64,000 bases of DNA from Astrothelium macrocarpum (GCA_021030915.1 JAGEMR010000046.1:1-64000), one strand, 5' to 3'; positions 44,620 through 56,891 are shown, counted from the stretch's first letter. Translations and numbers: made by a program. The notes: a model not told the origin generated them from the letters alone.

Positions 44620-47600
44620 TCACTCATCATTCCTCTCCTCCTTTGCACTCGCACCAACACTGGCGCTGCTCAGGCCCCGAAATGCGATCCTCCTCGTTCC
44701 ACCAACCCGCTCCACTCGCTCCGAGCTCACTTTTCTCGCCTGCCCCAGCATATCCTGCACCCATTTCTGCTTCTCAACACTCATCTCTCGCTTCGCCACC
44801 GGGCCCGACAACGACACCCGATCCTGCTCCTCATCCTCCAGAATCCGGATTCTCGAGCTCCCCGTCGAACTCGGCGTCCTCTCCTGCACCCGCACAACTT
44901 CATCCGCCTCCATCCCTGGCCCGGGCGTCGGCGTCCCTGGACTCGGCACTCCTCGCATCTTCGCCCCGTCCACACTCAGCGCACCTGCGCTTCCAGGACG
45001 ACTCGCGCCTCCTGTTGCAGGGGTCGACGGCGCCGCTTTGAGCACACCACCGCTCGCAGTGCGTCCGCTGGCACCAACAGCGCCGTCGATGCCGACCATC
45101 TCAACACGCGACTCGGCGCTCGTGGTGCGTCGGCCGTGGTGCTGTGCAAACTCGCGGAGATAGTCGCCCAGGTCCGCCCAGCCGCCACCGACGCGCACCA
45201 TGACGCGAGCAGGGTTGTCGCCGCTGCCGCCGCCCACGCGCCGGACGAAGAGCCGGATCGGGTCGGCGCGGCCGGGCTGGTGCAGGTGGTAGAGCTTGAC
45301 CCCTGTGTCGGAAGGAGAGGAGGTAGTGCTGTCAGTGTTGGAAAATGTAGAGGCGTAGGTTGCACTGGACGTGCGAGATGTGGGGCCGACTTTGGCCGGG
45401 TGAAGAGTAAACGTTGGAGTTGTGGAGGGATCGGTGTTAGAGGCTGTTGGGGTAGGGGAGCGGGTTCCACCAACGTTACGGGTTTTGAGTGGAGTAAGAG
45501 GATTGGGCGCGGTTGTCAAGCGTTTGACTCGGTGGTGAGGTTTGGATTCCATGCGCTCCTCAGTAGGACCAGACGTAAGCCGGATCCGAGTGGGAATTGT
45601 AGTAAGGATAGAGGATATTTGCCGCTCGAGTTGTTCTTCTTCGGAAAGAGGTCGCGTATGTCTACGATCTTTACGACCAGCATGAGGAACAGCGGTGGAC
45701 CTGGAAGAAGAATCGGCAGTATTGTCTAATATAGCAGAGGATATTCGAGCGCGTGACTGAGAACTTGAATTTTCATTTGTCGGTTCCTCTGATACGTTCG
45801 CAGAAGGCGGAAGTGACGTCTTCACAAGTTCAGAAACATGCCTCAGTGCAAGAGATTCCTCTTCCTCTGTAGTACTCAATGATCGGATATGATTCGAAGG
45901 TCTTCGCGATACTGGGGTGTTGTCCTTCTGAGAAGATGTCACTGGTGACGACTGAGAACGCTGCAGTGTACTTTCTAGATGTGAGCCTACGATAGGGGAA
46001 ACAGGCGTTGGTGGGGCGCTGCGTGAATCCTTGGAGCACTGACTATCTGTACGGCGGATCTGGACGCTCTTCAACTGCATGCCAGTTAGTAAATTACAGA
46101 CAGGGAGTCTTTAGGATTGAACGTGCCTCAGATCTAGGGAAGGATTCGATAGACGCTATGGACGCCCGTTTGAAAATTGGTTGTCGAACCGGTTTCTCAA
46201 AATTGGTATTGACGGTAGACTTCTCCATACTCCCCTTAGCCGGAGCAGAACCAGGTCTTGGGTGGAGAGACTGCTGCAAATCTACCAGGGACTGTACACC
46301 TCTGTTCGCACTGTTTCTTCGTGCCTCCATCATGATACCAGAGATTACACTCTCCTTGAAAGACGGAAACTGGGATGTGAAGATCTTTTCTGAGTTCGAA
46401 GTGCTGATTGAATTGGCGTTTGATTGACATGTATTTGTAAGAGGTGGGAAAGCAGCCTTAGGACTCTCGTCTTCAGGATGCATCAGTCCCTGGGTTGTAT
46501 GTCTCTTCATCAAAGGTGGCGGTGAATTAGCTTGCTCCAATGGCTTGGATATCTCTATGCTTTTAGGCGTTGGCAGGCTAAGCAAGCGGTCACTGAGCCC
46601 AGGTCTCTGTCCTTTCTCCAACTTATTACTTGCGGGGAGACTATCTACAAACTTATTGTAAAAGTCATCAGTTGCCACAGGCACGTGGGGCTCAAAAGTC
46701 TCCTCTAGCTCATTTTCACGAGGTGTCGGTAATGCTGGCGGTCGATTCTCTTGATCAGAATACGATGGCTCGGGATCCGTTATTGGTCTTGCAATGAATT
46801 CCTCCAACATTTTGCCTGATGGAGGCTGCTGTTCAGTCTCGAGAAGATCCGCAGCACGTTGGATATCCGATAGATCCCTTTGCAAAGCAGAATAAGGAGA
46901 GTGATCCGTTGTAGAGCTGGACTGGGGGAATTCAAATACGTCGTTGCTTCTATGCCTCTCATCTTCTCGCGTATCTTTTCCCTCATCAGGCGCTCTGCCC
47001 GCAGGCTTCTGAGTCCCTGGTGTAACAGCTTCGCGCTCGATGCGCAAGTTGGAATGTTTGGATCTGGGTCTGGAAAGAACATTGGGCTGTGGACGAGTCT
47101 CCGAGGATGAGCTTTCAACTGACTCGAGGCTCTCCTTTCGCTTATTAAACAGTCGTCCGAAGCCGGAATTTGCTCTCTCGAAAGATCTCACAGGGGTATT
47201 TGTAGCGCGCATAGTTGGTGGCTTTTCTTCCCTACCCATCAATGCATTCAACTTTGCGCTAAAGAGTCGACGGCCATTGGTGTCCGGCGAAATCGCTGGT
47301 TTCGTGGAACCTTGAAGTAAAGTTTTCGGTTCAGTGTCATGAATGGAGACGTCCGCTTGCTTCAACCCTAGATCTGAAAGTGAGCCAAGAGCGGAACCAT
47401 TGACAGTCGAGGAAAGTATTTGAGGGCTCGATTGGTCTGAAGATGGTTGTGGCGACCTCTCAGTTGCATCTACAGGGGTCAATGAGGCGTCAGCACGAGC
47501 AAGGGTCGCACTTGGTGGGTTGCTTGGCGGGTGTGAAGATAAAGCAGCACCTAAAACATAGTCCCTGTCGATTTTTGGTGTATCACCATTGCCATGTTTA

Positions 47601-48925
47601 TTTGCTTTCTCAACCCAAATTCTTAGAGGTTCTGTGAGAGTATCATGCTTTGTGTCATGCCCTGGTTCATCTGAAATACTTCTTTGAGCTTCTGCAGCCC
47701 CTTCATGGTCTAATTGAACACTCGTATGGGCAATGTCATCGCTCATGGGATCTGGCATCTGCTGAGTCTTTGAATTTGTTGACGTCTTAGCTTCCATATC
47801 AAGAACATATCTTCCAGCTCTTACGACCCAGTTTGAGTATCTCAGTTCCAACATTTCAAACTCATCGATCCAACGATCCGGAATGGTGTCCTCTCTTCCC
47901 TCGAGATCGTCCAGCATTCTGTCCAAGAGCTGACCGAGCACAGCTACTTTATCGTGAAGGTCAGCCCTGATGGTTTCATAGGCCTCCCTATTGAAGCTCT
48001 CACAGAGAGATAGAGTCACAGTAGAAACAGAATCTTCATTGACATCAATCAAGGAATATGCGACGTGCAATGCAGACTGCGCATCTTTCAGCCTTGACAA
48101 GAATGACGACGACGTCCGTGACACGAAAAGCCGAATGGACCAGATATGCAAGAGACGTGTCAATCGAGACAGATAAGGCAAAGCTTGAATAATCGTCGCC
48201 GTGACCAATGCAGTGTAGTCGTCAAGGCGTCTTAAATGTTCTGTAGAGAGAGGGGCGACATGTTCCGTGCCTGATACCGATGATGATCGTGATCGAGAAG
48301 GAATATGGACGTTAAGAAGATGATTTTTGAGTTCTTCAACGTCCATATCATCCAATTGGCCCTGGATTTCATCGATTCGCCTTTCGTGACGTTGAGCTTG
48401 CTGCGCTGGAAGGCTTCCCCAATAGAGTTCTTCTTGATCATCGTCGAATGGCACTGGTGCTTCTGAACTTTCAAGACGTCCTATTTCCAGACATTCATCC
48501 CGCTTGTCCGTGTCCCCTCCACTATTACGAGTGCCCGATACGTTCATGCGCCTTCTCTTGGCAGCCCGCTGCCCATCTGAAGGTACCTCGAAAGTGCCCG
48601 GCCAATTCCAATCTTCTAATTCCCAGCACCATGACCGTAGTTGCTTCGCGGTTTGTGCACATCGCAGACCAAAAGCTTTCTCTGCCGTTGACGCCGTTTG
48701 TATGCCACTTGCGCGTTTAGTTGGACCAGGATCTCCATCTGCCCGACCGAGGAAGACATTCAGTGTTTTGGTTGGGGACAAGCCCTCCAAGAAAGGATCG
48801 AGATGTTGGGCTTGGATAGTGGGATAGGCATTTGCTCGAATGGCTTGCTCGGGCGGTTGCCTGTGATTTGGAGAAGTTTCAGGGTCAGATGAATGCTCGT
48901 GGTTGATTCTTTGACCCTCCGCCAT
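44620..48925 (-). CDS. Kar9-like / GAS2-domain microtubule-associated protein
   Basis: Modelled as two exons, 46102-48925 and 44620-46046, giving 1416 residues. The N-terminal 400 residues are helical (LSRLTRLLHIWSIRLFVSR, LGQLLDRMLDDLEGRED, WIDEFEMLELRYSNWVVRAG), like the spectrin-type domain of fungal Kar9 proteins. A long disordered middle follows. The second exon contains LERQISSILTTIPTRIRLTS and a GAS2/GAR microtubule-binding domain near residues 1190-1246 (ARVMVRVGGGWADLGDYLREF). The intron (GTCTGT to GTACAG, with a perfect TACTAAC branch) removes the stop at 46094-46096. Without it there would be two genes only 13 bases apart. It is probably a spindle- or nuclear-positioning factor. 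Confident on GAS2, less on Kar9. Confidence 0.8.
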
Positions 48926-49775
48926 ATCCGCAGCAGGAAGAAACCTGTGCAGTGTGAAATGTTTCCGTTATGTTTCCATGATCTTGGAGAGCGAGTGTGC
49001 GGTAGTAATTAGTACGATGGGAGAAAAAGGTGCAGGGGTCGAGAGATACTGTATGTTGCGGATTGAGACGCCCGAAACAGGAACCGAATCAGCTGCAGCG
49101 GCCCATAACGACAAAAAGAAATGTGCCCCTCCACAGAGAGCGCAGTCAAGACAGGAACATGTCAAAGATTGGCGTTAGGGAAGGTCGGAAGCTTCCACGT
49201 CGGCTCCAACACAGGGATCAAGGCCTGTTAGGCGCATGCGATAAAAAGGTGTGGCAGATCGTGGATGATCTCAGTCCAATCATGGCAATGCACGACGCAG
49301 GGATATCACCTTAAATTGTCCGCCATCTGCATGTCTATGCGCGTGCTGGGAGATCATGCTGACTCTATCAAGCCCAGCTCGGCAGCAGTTTACCATCTGT
49401 GGGGGAGTCCTAGTCGTTACGACATTGATTGCCACTGCAAAACGGTAGGTGGCACGGTTAGTTACTCTATTGCTAGGTTGGTGGCACGTCTGAGCACAAA
49501 GAAACATCATCTCTCTGAAAAGGTCTTGGTATTGCTCTTTACAAGACCTTCTCAACTTAGCAATCACAAGATTTGTTGAGCAATGTACTGGTTCAGGAAC
49601 ACGCACATTCTTTATCGCGGCGGTCCTGCTTACAACACGTATGTTCAGAAGATGCTTCCTGGACAAGGAGCATCGCATAATCATGAGGCAATATCCAGCG
49701 ATAAGCCATCAACCAATAATGTTTCGGTCTTTGCTAGAAGGCAGTCTCACATTATAGCTCTTATTGCAGAGAGCC
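48926..49775. other. Intergenic region, about 850 bases
   Basis: Promoter of the GAS2-domain gene on the left and 3' region of the DUF2470 gene on the right. Frames in it are short and unsupported. Confidence 0.5.
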
Positions 49776-50569
49776 TCAGTGCTTCTGCTTCTCCTTTTCC
49801 CGCCGCTTCCGCTCGACAATGGCATTGAATCTTCATGAGCATCGTCAGGAACAATCGTGAACAGAGGTAATAGTAGTCTGAAATCAGCTAGGAAACTTAC
49901 CTTTGGAAAGAGAATACTCCATCGATAAAGGTGCTGGCTATCCACTTCCACCACAGACCTCCAAACCTTTGAACAGAATGCTTGGGCAACTTGAATGCCG
50001 CCATCCAGCTAGCCTCTACAGTGTGGATGACGAGAATTCCATAGAAGACAAGTGGTTGGATATTATAGCTAAACCTTGCAAAACTTGGCAGGCTTATAAG
50101 CAGATTGTCGTAAAGCCAAGACCCTGGTAGAAAGTTCGACCGTTTGTAATAAGCCAGTACGGTGAGAATTACAGCATTGAAAACAACCAAATGGAACCCT
50201 CTTGGTGCTTCATACCCGGTCACTTTGATATCGCTTCTGGAAAGACCTTTCAAAGAAGCCTCATCCATCTTGACTAAGCGTTCCCGTGCATCTCGGAGAG
50301 ATTCCATGGGCGGATCCAAGGGGACTCGATACGTATTTCCATTCGATTCAATACTCAACTGACTTAGCGAGATATCAACTGCCTTTGCATTTCGTGCAGC
50401 CCAGGACGACAATTTACTGTAGTATTCTAGATATCGAACCAACTGATGATTTCATTAGCCACACCTCACTCAAATCAACGCCTCGCTTCCTCACTGTATC
50501 GTGATGATCTGCGTTCATATGATCCAAGATCCGCTTGCGAGCCACGTCGTCCTTGGAAGTTTCGGCCAT
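49776..50569 (-). CDS. DUF2470-domain protein with C-terminal membrane helices
   Basis: Three exons, 50495-50569, 49901-50442 and 49776-49830, give 223 residues. The N-terminal DUF2470 domain has its hallmark HMNADHHDTLVRYLEYYS, reconstituted by the first intron (GTGAGG to ATCAG, branch GCTAATG). The half DPPMESLRDARERLVKMDEASL matches the domain end, then GFHLVVFNAVILTVLAYY begins the first of two or three membrane helices. A basic tail RFNAIVERKRREKEKQKH comes from the last exon. DUF2470 is otherwise found with heme-utilisation and pyridoxamine-oxidase-like proteins; the membrane-bound fungal form has no assigned function. Confidence 0.88.
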
Positions 50570-51331
50570 GGTTAAAGAGAAAAGGGTCCTATTGCGGTCT
50601 TATTGTAAACTGACGCAGGATGAAACATAGAAGCACGAAGTTTTGGTCTCGCTTCCGAACCTCGGATGAGCCCATGCCGGCTTGCAAACCATTTTACCCC
50701 TCCCACCGAGGTAGTTGTACATGTTTTGACAGTGCTCTCTAAAAAACAGCTGAAGGACCTAATTTCGGAATTGGCGTCGTCGCATATATGAATATCGATT
50801 TACTGTCCAACGCACGAGCCGAATCTAACACACATTTTACAATCGCTCGAGCAAACAGCACACTAGTCGTTCCACGGATAACGTAACGCGAGTCTCCTCT
50901 TAGGTCTTACTTGCAAAGCATCCAATGAGCAGTGCTACCATCGATGCTTGTGTAGCCAATCGGTAACTCACAGGTAGCCCTACAAGGGCTTGGTTGAGCC
51001 CGCAGGATCGTGGCGACGGTCGTCTTCGCTCCAAACCCCTTTCGTCACCCGTGCTTCTTGTCCCATGCGAGGAGACGGGATGCTGCCAACTTTCGCACCC
51101 TGGTCGTTGTGGCTGGTGGAAATCTGCGAGTTGCGTCACAAGGCAAGCTTCGATGATCGGAGAGGCGTCGTCCTTTTCAAACCTGTTCCCGCGGCTTAAT
51201 TTTCCTTCTAATTTTTCCCTTCTGATGTACCTTTTCTTCTGCTACTCATCGCGGCTTCTCTAATCTAAGTTTTCCATTCAAAATATCATACCCGTCAAGA
51301 GAACTTCTTGTGTTCAAGCACCCTTGCCACA
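50570..51331. promoter_or_regulatory. Divergent intergenic region, DUF2470 gene / tail-motif protein 1
   Basis: About 760 bases. The 130 bases before 51332 are pyrimidine-rich (TTTTCCTTCTAATTTTTCCC and similar), as is common in strongly expressed fungal genes. Confidence 0.5.
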
Positions 51332-52136
51332 ATGGCCACGCAGGAGGAGCAGCAAGCCAACCTCAATGCTGAGGGTCAAGGCAATGCTTCTCTAGGCGCA
51401 AGTGGCAGTCTCAGTGCTTCTCAATCACAATCTAAAAAGAAGCCCACGAAGCTTGGTAAGCAAGGAACACCTCAGAAACAGCAACAGCAAGCGACACAAC
51501 AACCAACGCCAGGTCCTGAGGACGACGAAGATGATGACGAAGGTCTACAAAAGTCTGCAACCAATGGCGTCGAATCCGAAGAGCCCGATGCTCAAGCCGG
51601 TGCTGAAATTGACGGTGAGGATGAGGGCGCAGCTGAGCCTGAACCACAGCCGCAGCAGCAACGACAGATGTCTCGGCGTCGCCAGTCAAGAGGTCGTGGA
51701 CGCAAAAACGCGGTAGACAGCGATACTGAAAGTGTCCCCCGAAGCGATCAATCCGCTACGGGCGGGCGTCGTAACCGCCAAAGGCAGAAGAAGAAGCAAG
51801 GTGGCGGCCCCCTTGACGGTATTACAGAGAATGTACCAGGTGGCGAACTCGTTGGCGGTGCCGGAGATATGGTGCAAAATACAGCCGGTAATGCTGTCAA
51901 TCAAGTCGGCGACACTGCTGGAGGTGCTCTGAAGGGTGTCACAGGCGCTCTGGGTGGTGGTGGCGGTGATGATGGAGAAGAAAAGGGCGAGCAACTTAGG
52001 CTGCGATTGGAATTGAATCTGGATATTGAGATTCAACTCAAAGCGAAAATTCATGGCGATCTCACGCTGGGACTACTGTAAGTTCTGAATGCCTTTTCTT
52101 TTTCTGGCATCTTGACTGATTCGAAACAGTAATTAA
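51332..52136 (+). CDS. Disordered Gln/Gly-rich protein with conserved C-terminal tail (paralogue 1)
   Basis: The main frame 51332-52081 gives 249 residues. If the GTAAGT that contains its stop is used as a donor, exons 51332-52077 and 52130-52136 give 250 residues ending GLLN. The N-terminal half is Gln/Pro/Ser-rich with acidic (EDDEDDDEG) and basic (RRRQSRGRGRKN) patches. The middle is a Gly-rich LEA-like run of small repeats (GGELVGGAGD, NTAGNAVNQV, DTAGGALKGV). The last 28 residues (LRLRLELNLDIEIQ then LKAKIHGDLTLGLL) alternate hydrophobic and polar residues. They are nearly the same as the end of the protein at 53024. I recognise this tail from many uncharacterised Ascomycota proteins, but its function is unknown. 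Confidence 0.82.
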
Positions 52137-53023
52137 CAAGGTGCAATTCGACCCAATACTTTTGAATTTACAGGCTTCAAGTGTCTGGTTAGAGCTGCAA
52201 GCTTTTTGTTTGGCGCTTTTGGAGATATGGTTCCATTTTAGATCTCGAAAATAGTCAAATATCCACATTTCTGTCTATACGCTTTTGCTAGTATCTTGTA
52301 ATGTGATTGAAAAAGCTGTTGGGCTTTGCGCTTCATACATTTTGCCGTAGGATTTGCTCTCGTGCTTGCGCTTACGGGGCTGGTGTTTGCTGCCGCGATC
52401 GCGGAAGCTGTTGCACCTGCAGCTGAGGCATCAGCGCGTAAACGATCTGATGGAATCAGGCCATGCCTGGCCTGTACCCTGGTTGCCCCCTCCCTCGTCT
52501 GACACCACTAAAAAGCTCGGAGAATAAAAACTAGGGTAAGCAGTAAGACTATCCCTACCATGCCTAGTGAAATCCTTTACGGCTCTATCGCGACAAGTAT
52601 GACAGCCTCCTCATCTCGATCAGGAGAACAGCCGACTGGCCCTGACGTCAATACGTGGCTCGAATGCCTAAAAGAGACGAGACCAGTCCGTGCGATCCGT
52701 GGCGGCCTTTCGGTCAATATGCCGGATCACAATCCTGGACCCATGGGATGGCTGGATTGTGGCGTACACAGAACGTCACTTGTTTGCCGGGGCACAGAAC
52801 TTGGAACTGGCGCTGGCGGACGGCCTGGACGAAACCGAAAGGCTCGAGACTAGCCACAGTACGGATTACTGCAGCTTTCGCTCCTCCATGTTTGTAGCTT
52901 GTCTCTAACGATACCTTCTCATTTTTCACACATCTGTCACATCGAGCCTGCTCTACCGCATCCACATTCTTCATCTTCCTCCTCGCTCCTCACTTCCATC
53001 CCATCTTCCTCCATTCATTCATC
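52137..53023. other. Interval between the two tail-motif genes
   Basis: 887 bases. A 97-codon frame at 52560-52853 has no family. The last 120 bases are a CT/CA-rich leader (CATCTTCCTCCTCGCTCCTC) before the second gene. Confidence 0.5.
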
Positions 53024-53622
53024 ATGGCTGACAAGGATGCTGACTCCAACAACTCTGATCAACAACAAAACAATCGCCCCTCCGAACGCACTACAATGCA
53101 ACAGCAACGCGCAGAGAAAGCCCAGGAAATCTCTCAGCGCGACACGCAGGGCCCACGTTCGCGCAGCGCCTCCCGTCGTGCTCGTCGGCAGCGGCTCAAA
53201 GAAGCGCAGGACAGCGGCAAGTACATGCGGACAGCGAATTTAGACGCGCTGGAGGAAGCGGACGCAAACGAGGAGCTTAGCTCCATGCAGACATTCGAGA
53301 GGATTGGGCCTGACTCAACAAGCATGACGGGGCCTGTGACGAAGGCGCGCGCAGAGAGAGGAGAGATTCCGATGAGAGGTAGTAATCCAAATCAGCCATA
53401 CCAAGTACAGAATCAGCAGCAAAAAGGTAGTTTGCAGGAGCAGGATGGGCTGAAGTTAAAGTTGGAGGCAAATCTGGATGTGGAGATTGAACTAAAGGCA
53501 AGCATTCGGGGCGACTTGACACTAAGTTTGTTGTAAGTGAATCTTTCCATTCTTCCGCCTCTTAAAGCATTAGGAACTCAAGTCCCTACTCTGCGATTCT
53601 GCATTTTCATTTCGGGGCTTGA
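53024..53622 (+). CDS. Disordered Gln/Arg-rich protein with the same C-terminal tail (paralogue 2)
   Basis: The main frame 53024-53536 gives 170 residues. Like its neighbour, its stop lies inside a GTAAGT; splicing 53532 to 53574 (acceptor CATTAG) would continue as LLN followed by 15 further residues to 53622. The N-terminus is Asn/Gln/Asp-rich, then basic (RSASRRARRQRLK) and then a helical acidic part (LDALEEADANEELSS). The last 28 residues (LKLKLEANLDVEIE then LKASIRGDLTLSLL) match the first paralogue in most positions. The rest of the two proteins cannot be aligned. Same strand and neighbouring position suggest an old duplication, or two members of a family defined only by its tail. Confidence 0.82.
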
Positions 53623-54161
53623 GCGTTGTCGACGCAGCCCAAAAAAAAAACATCTTCTGTTCCCCACTAGCGCTACTTCACAGTGGCTGAAACTTCGAAC
53701 AGAGAATAACTTAGCACAGTGCCTAACTATGCCGGTACATGATGATTTCGGTTTTTCAATTGGGCGTAACATGAGATTTATTGGATACCTTCAATTCCAC
53801 CAAGTACCGGATATAGCGCCAGGCGTCACTTTGTCGATCATTTGAACAGATTAGATTCGCAATATAAGGTTGAATGCCATGGTCATTACAAGAAGTATCT
53901 ACAAGAAAATCTTGCTTTATGAATGTGATAAAATGGGGACCGTCTTTCTTCGATGTGCCCCGCCATAGTGGTGCAAGACTTTTGGTATCTTCATGGTTCT
54001 TATCCACCCCGCTCATCACGCAATTATACTATTGCCGTTATGCGAGCTGACGTTAGGTCATGAGCACTGAGAACCAATTCCAAGTCAGCGATCAATCTCT
54101 TCGGTAAGCTTCACGTTTTGATAACCTTTCAATTTCATATTCAGTTGTCTTTTCAATTACA
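53623..54161. other. Intergenic region
   Basis: Contains a run of ten A's at 53641-53650. No supported gene. The right end is the promoter of the oxygenase gene. Confidence 0.55.
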
Positions 54162-55326
54162 ATGCCTTCTGCTATGCCAAAACAAATTCCTCTTCCACAG
54201 TGGACACCACCAGCAAAGACAGAACATGACCTTCCATGGGCGGAGCTGTCAGTTATTGATCTTTCATCGTTTGACGAGCCTGGCGGTAAAGAAAATTTAG
54301 CAAACCAATTAAAAGAAGCTGTGAGAATCTTTATACCATATTAGTCCAAGGGCAGCCTCATGAATCCCAATTCAGGTTTCTCGAGATGGTTTCTTCAGTG
54401 TGACTGGTACTGGCATTCCCTCAGAAGAAATCTGTCGTCAATTCGCCACTGCTACCGCGTTCTTTAATCTCCCCTTCTCCGAGCGCAACCGGCCCGACTC
54501 TCGCTGTGATTTCGCCAAGGGAAACTACTTTGGATACCGCGCCATGCACGAGAAGAAAATGAAGGGCACTGAGGTCCTTGACAACGTCGAAAGCATCAAC
54601 ATGCCCAAATACATCCCCATGCTCGCCGACGAGCCAAGACACCCTTTCCTCGAACAATTTCGCCCGGAGCTCGAAAGCTTCCAGCACCGCGCCTTCGACG
54701 TCGTCCGCAAAATTCTCTCTCTCTTCGCCATCATCCTCGAGCTACCCGAGACCTTCTTTGTGGATCGCCACCGTTACGAAGACCGGTCAGAAGACCACCT
54801 ACGCTACATGCGCTATCACCCGCGCCCGCTGGCCGATGACGCGAAGATCGAGAATACATGGAGCAGGTCACATACGGACTTCGGCAGCTTGACACTCTTG
54901 TGGAGTCAGAATGTGGCGGGTCTGCAGATTAGGACGCATGAAGGTGAGTGGAAGTACGTCCGTCCGGTTGATGGCGGGATCATCTGCAACGTGGGAGATA
55001 CGCTATCGTTTTGGTCTGCGGGCTACTTGAAGTCCACGATCCATCGTGTTGTGAGGCCACCGCCCGACCAAGATAAGGATTATAGAGTCGGGCTATTTTA
55101 CTTTGTCAGACCAGGGGATGATGTCGATATCACGCCCGCGCCAAGTCCATTGTTGAAGAGGCTGGGTATGGTGCCAGAAGAAGCGAAGAATGTGAAGCCG
55201 GTGACGGGCTATGAGTATGTACGGGAACGAGTTAAAAATTACCACAGTAACCCGGAAGGTTATGCAGATCGGAAGGGACAGAAGTTTAGGGTTGGCAATC
55301 TCGAGATTGATGATGAGGTAGCTTAG
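54162..55326 (+). CDS. 2-oxoglutarate/Fe(II) oxygenase, isopenicillin-N-synthase-like
   Basis: Two exons, 54162-54320 and 54376-55326, give 369 residues. The DIOX_N part begins with the polar start ELSVIDLSSFDEPGG and continues GFFSVTGTGIPSEEI. The jelly-roll core has the H-x-D pair in SHTDFGSLTLLWS, the distal His in YLKSTIHRVVRPPP and the 2-oxoglutarate-binding Arg in YRVGLFYFVRPGDD. The intron GTGAGA to TTCAG is phase 0 and joins LKEA to VSRDGFF. Fungal members of this group hydroxylate or desaturate a broad range of small molecules, including amino acids and flavonoid- or gibberellin-like compounds. The substrate is unknown, and no biosynthetic core gene lies nearby. Confidence 0.9.
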
Positions 55327-56891
55327 GAAAGCTATCCCGTGAAATTTCGATTTGCGGGAACCCTGGAAACACCTCAAGCTTGATTTGTGCCAAGATAATG
55401 AACCTACCTAGTACTGTACACATGACACCGTCATTGAGCTCGCTCAGTTCGGAAGATTGAACCGTTCTCCTTAAGTGCTATACGCTGAAGAGATGCCAAA
55501 GAGTATCTAATGTTTGCTAGAGCCTTTTCAAGCTCGAGACCTCAGGTTCTCCCACGATCTTTTTTGGCTTTGAAGACCGTGTCTACTGAAGCCGAAGTCT
55601 AAGTAGGCAACGGGATTGCTTTTTTGCTTGTAATAATGTCTCCTGAGATCTGAAGGTACATGTATCCAGAGATCATCGTAACAAAAACTGATAAATTTAA
55701 ATGAGTTTAGTATAAATTATCACATGTCTAGAATACCTAGCATTCAGAGCTCGACATCGAACTCCGCCGTCTTACATAGGAGCCTTGGACCAAATGCAAT
55801 GGATTCTTGTTTCCGGCACAGGGTAGGGGAACTTCTTCATCCTGCTCCCGGTATCTCCTTCGATAGTACCTAGAACACTGGCTGTCTACTGCCCTATTCG
55901 AGCCATTGCAAGCGGACTGTACCTAAAAGCTGCATTCGCTATACAGTTATCCGAGATTGCAAAAACGTGATGATGACTTCCGACACTGGCGGCGAATTTA
56001 GAAATAGTAGCACGGAACCTCAAAAAACTGTTAAATCCCAATAAATGCAGTGATGGCAACTATTGAACGCTCTATGTGCATTCAACTCAACAGCATACGC
56101 GTAAGTGTCTCAATGCTAGTCTACTCACGACTCAAATATCTCAACAACCACCGAATACCAGGGATTCAAAATGAGAACGTCGATTCTTCAAGCTGTTGTC
56201 TTTCGACAGCGTTAAATTTTCCTCAGAATTTCAACTTTGACTTTTTCGCAGCAAAATGTTCCTGTCTCATCGACTCTCCTCCTTCTTTCGACTTTCAGGT
56301 GCCTTGTGTTCACAACAAATGTGTTGGCAAAGGTTTTGACCCAAAAACTAAACTGAAGTTGTTGGATTTTGAATCTCGACAGTTCATTTTTTCGAGGTGC
56401 AGCGTTCTCAAACTGGATGCGACGTCACTGAGAGGCTTCTTTTCGAACAGAATAATACCTTAGGCCTCAAGCATCTGATAATATCGAAGACGGACGTTTT
56501 GGTAATAATCCCAATACCTGGCTGGAAGCATCTCTCTTTTGGTTTTCGCACGATTCTTCCCTTGTCAATGGCATTATGTTAAGGCACAGCAAATGATATT
56601 TGTAGACACCATTTTCGGAAGCTGGCTATTACCTGGCCCTGTGCCAATATCGCAGTAGCAATTTGCTTATATCTCAGGAGCGGAAATACCAGTTGTCTTT
56701 TCATTCCACTAGAATCGACAACTGTGCCCCCAAAAATCCATCTAATGCTATCAAAACACCATTCTTTTCCATAGTCACGCTTCTGTATCCAAAAACTGCT
56801 TGTCTCTCCTGGCCGTTCACATAATCAACCCTCCAATCTACCCTCTCCACCACTTCCACTCACCTGCTCAGCCTTCCCTCCCATTGAACCC
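55327..56891. other. Intergenic region, about 1.6 kb
   Basis: A plus-strand open frame of 137 codons at 56050-56463 lacks any recognised motif and is probably chance. No repeats were recognised. Confidence 0.45.

Noticed and set aside
44569..45729. Plus-strand open frame of 386 codons
   Set aside because: Antisense shadow of the GAS2-domain gene; low-complexity Arg/His/Pro translation typical of reversed GC-rich coding DNA.
47443..47465. GACCTCTCAG inside the GAS2-domain gene as another copy of the MITE motif
   Set aside because: A single 8-10-base match within coding sequence, with no inverted partner.
52560..52853. Plus-strand open frame of 97 codons between the two tail genes
   Set aside because: Two other overlapping frames on the same strand are equally open; no family resemblance.
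53641..53650. A10 run as a retrotransposon poly(A) tail
   Set aside because: No target-site duplication or reverse-transcriptase sequence nearby; a simple homopolymer.
56050..56463. Plus-strand open frame of 137 codons starting MMATIERSMC
   Set aside because: No motif, atypical composition, isolated in a long intergenic region; no splice or promoter support.
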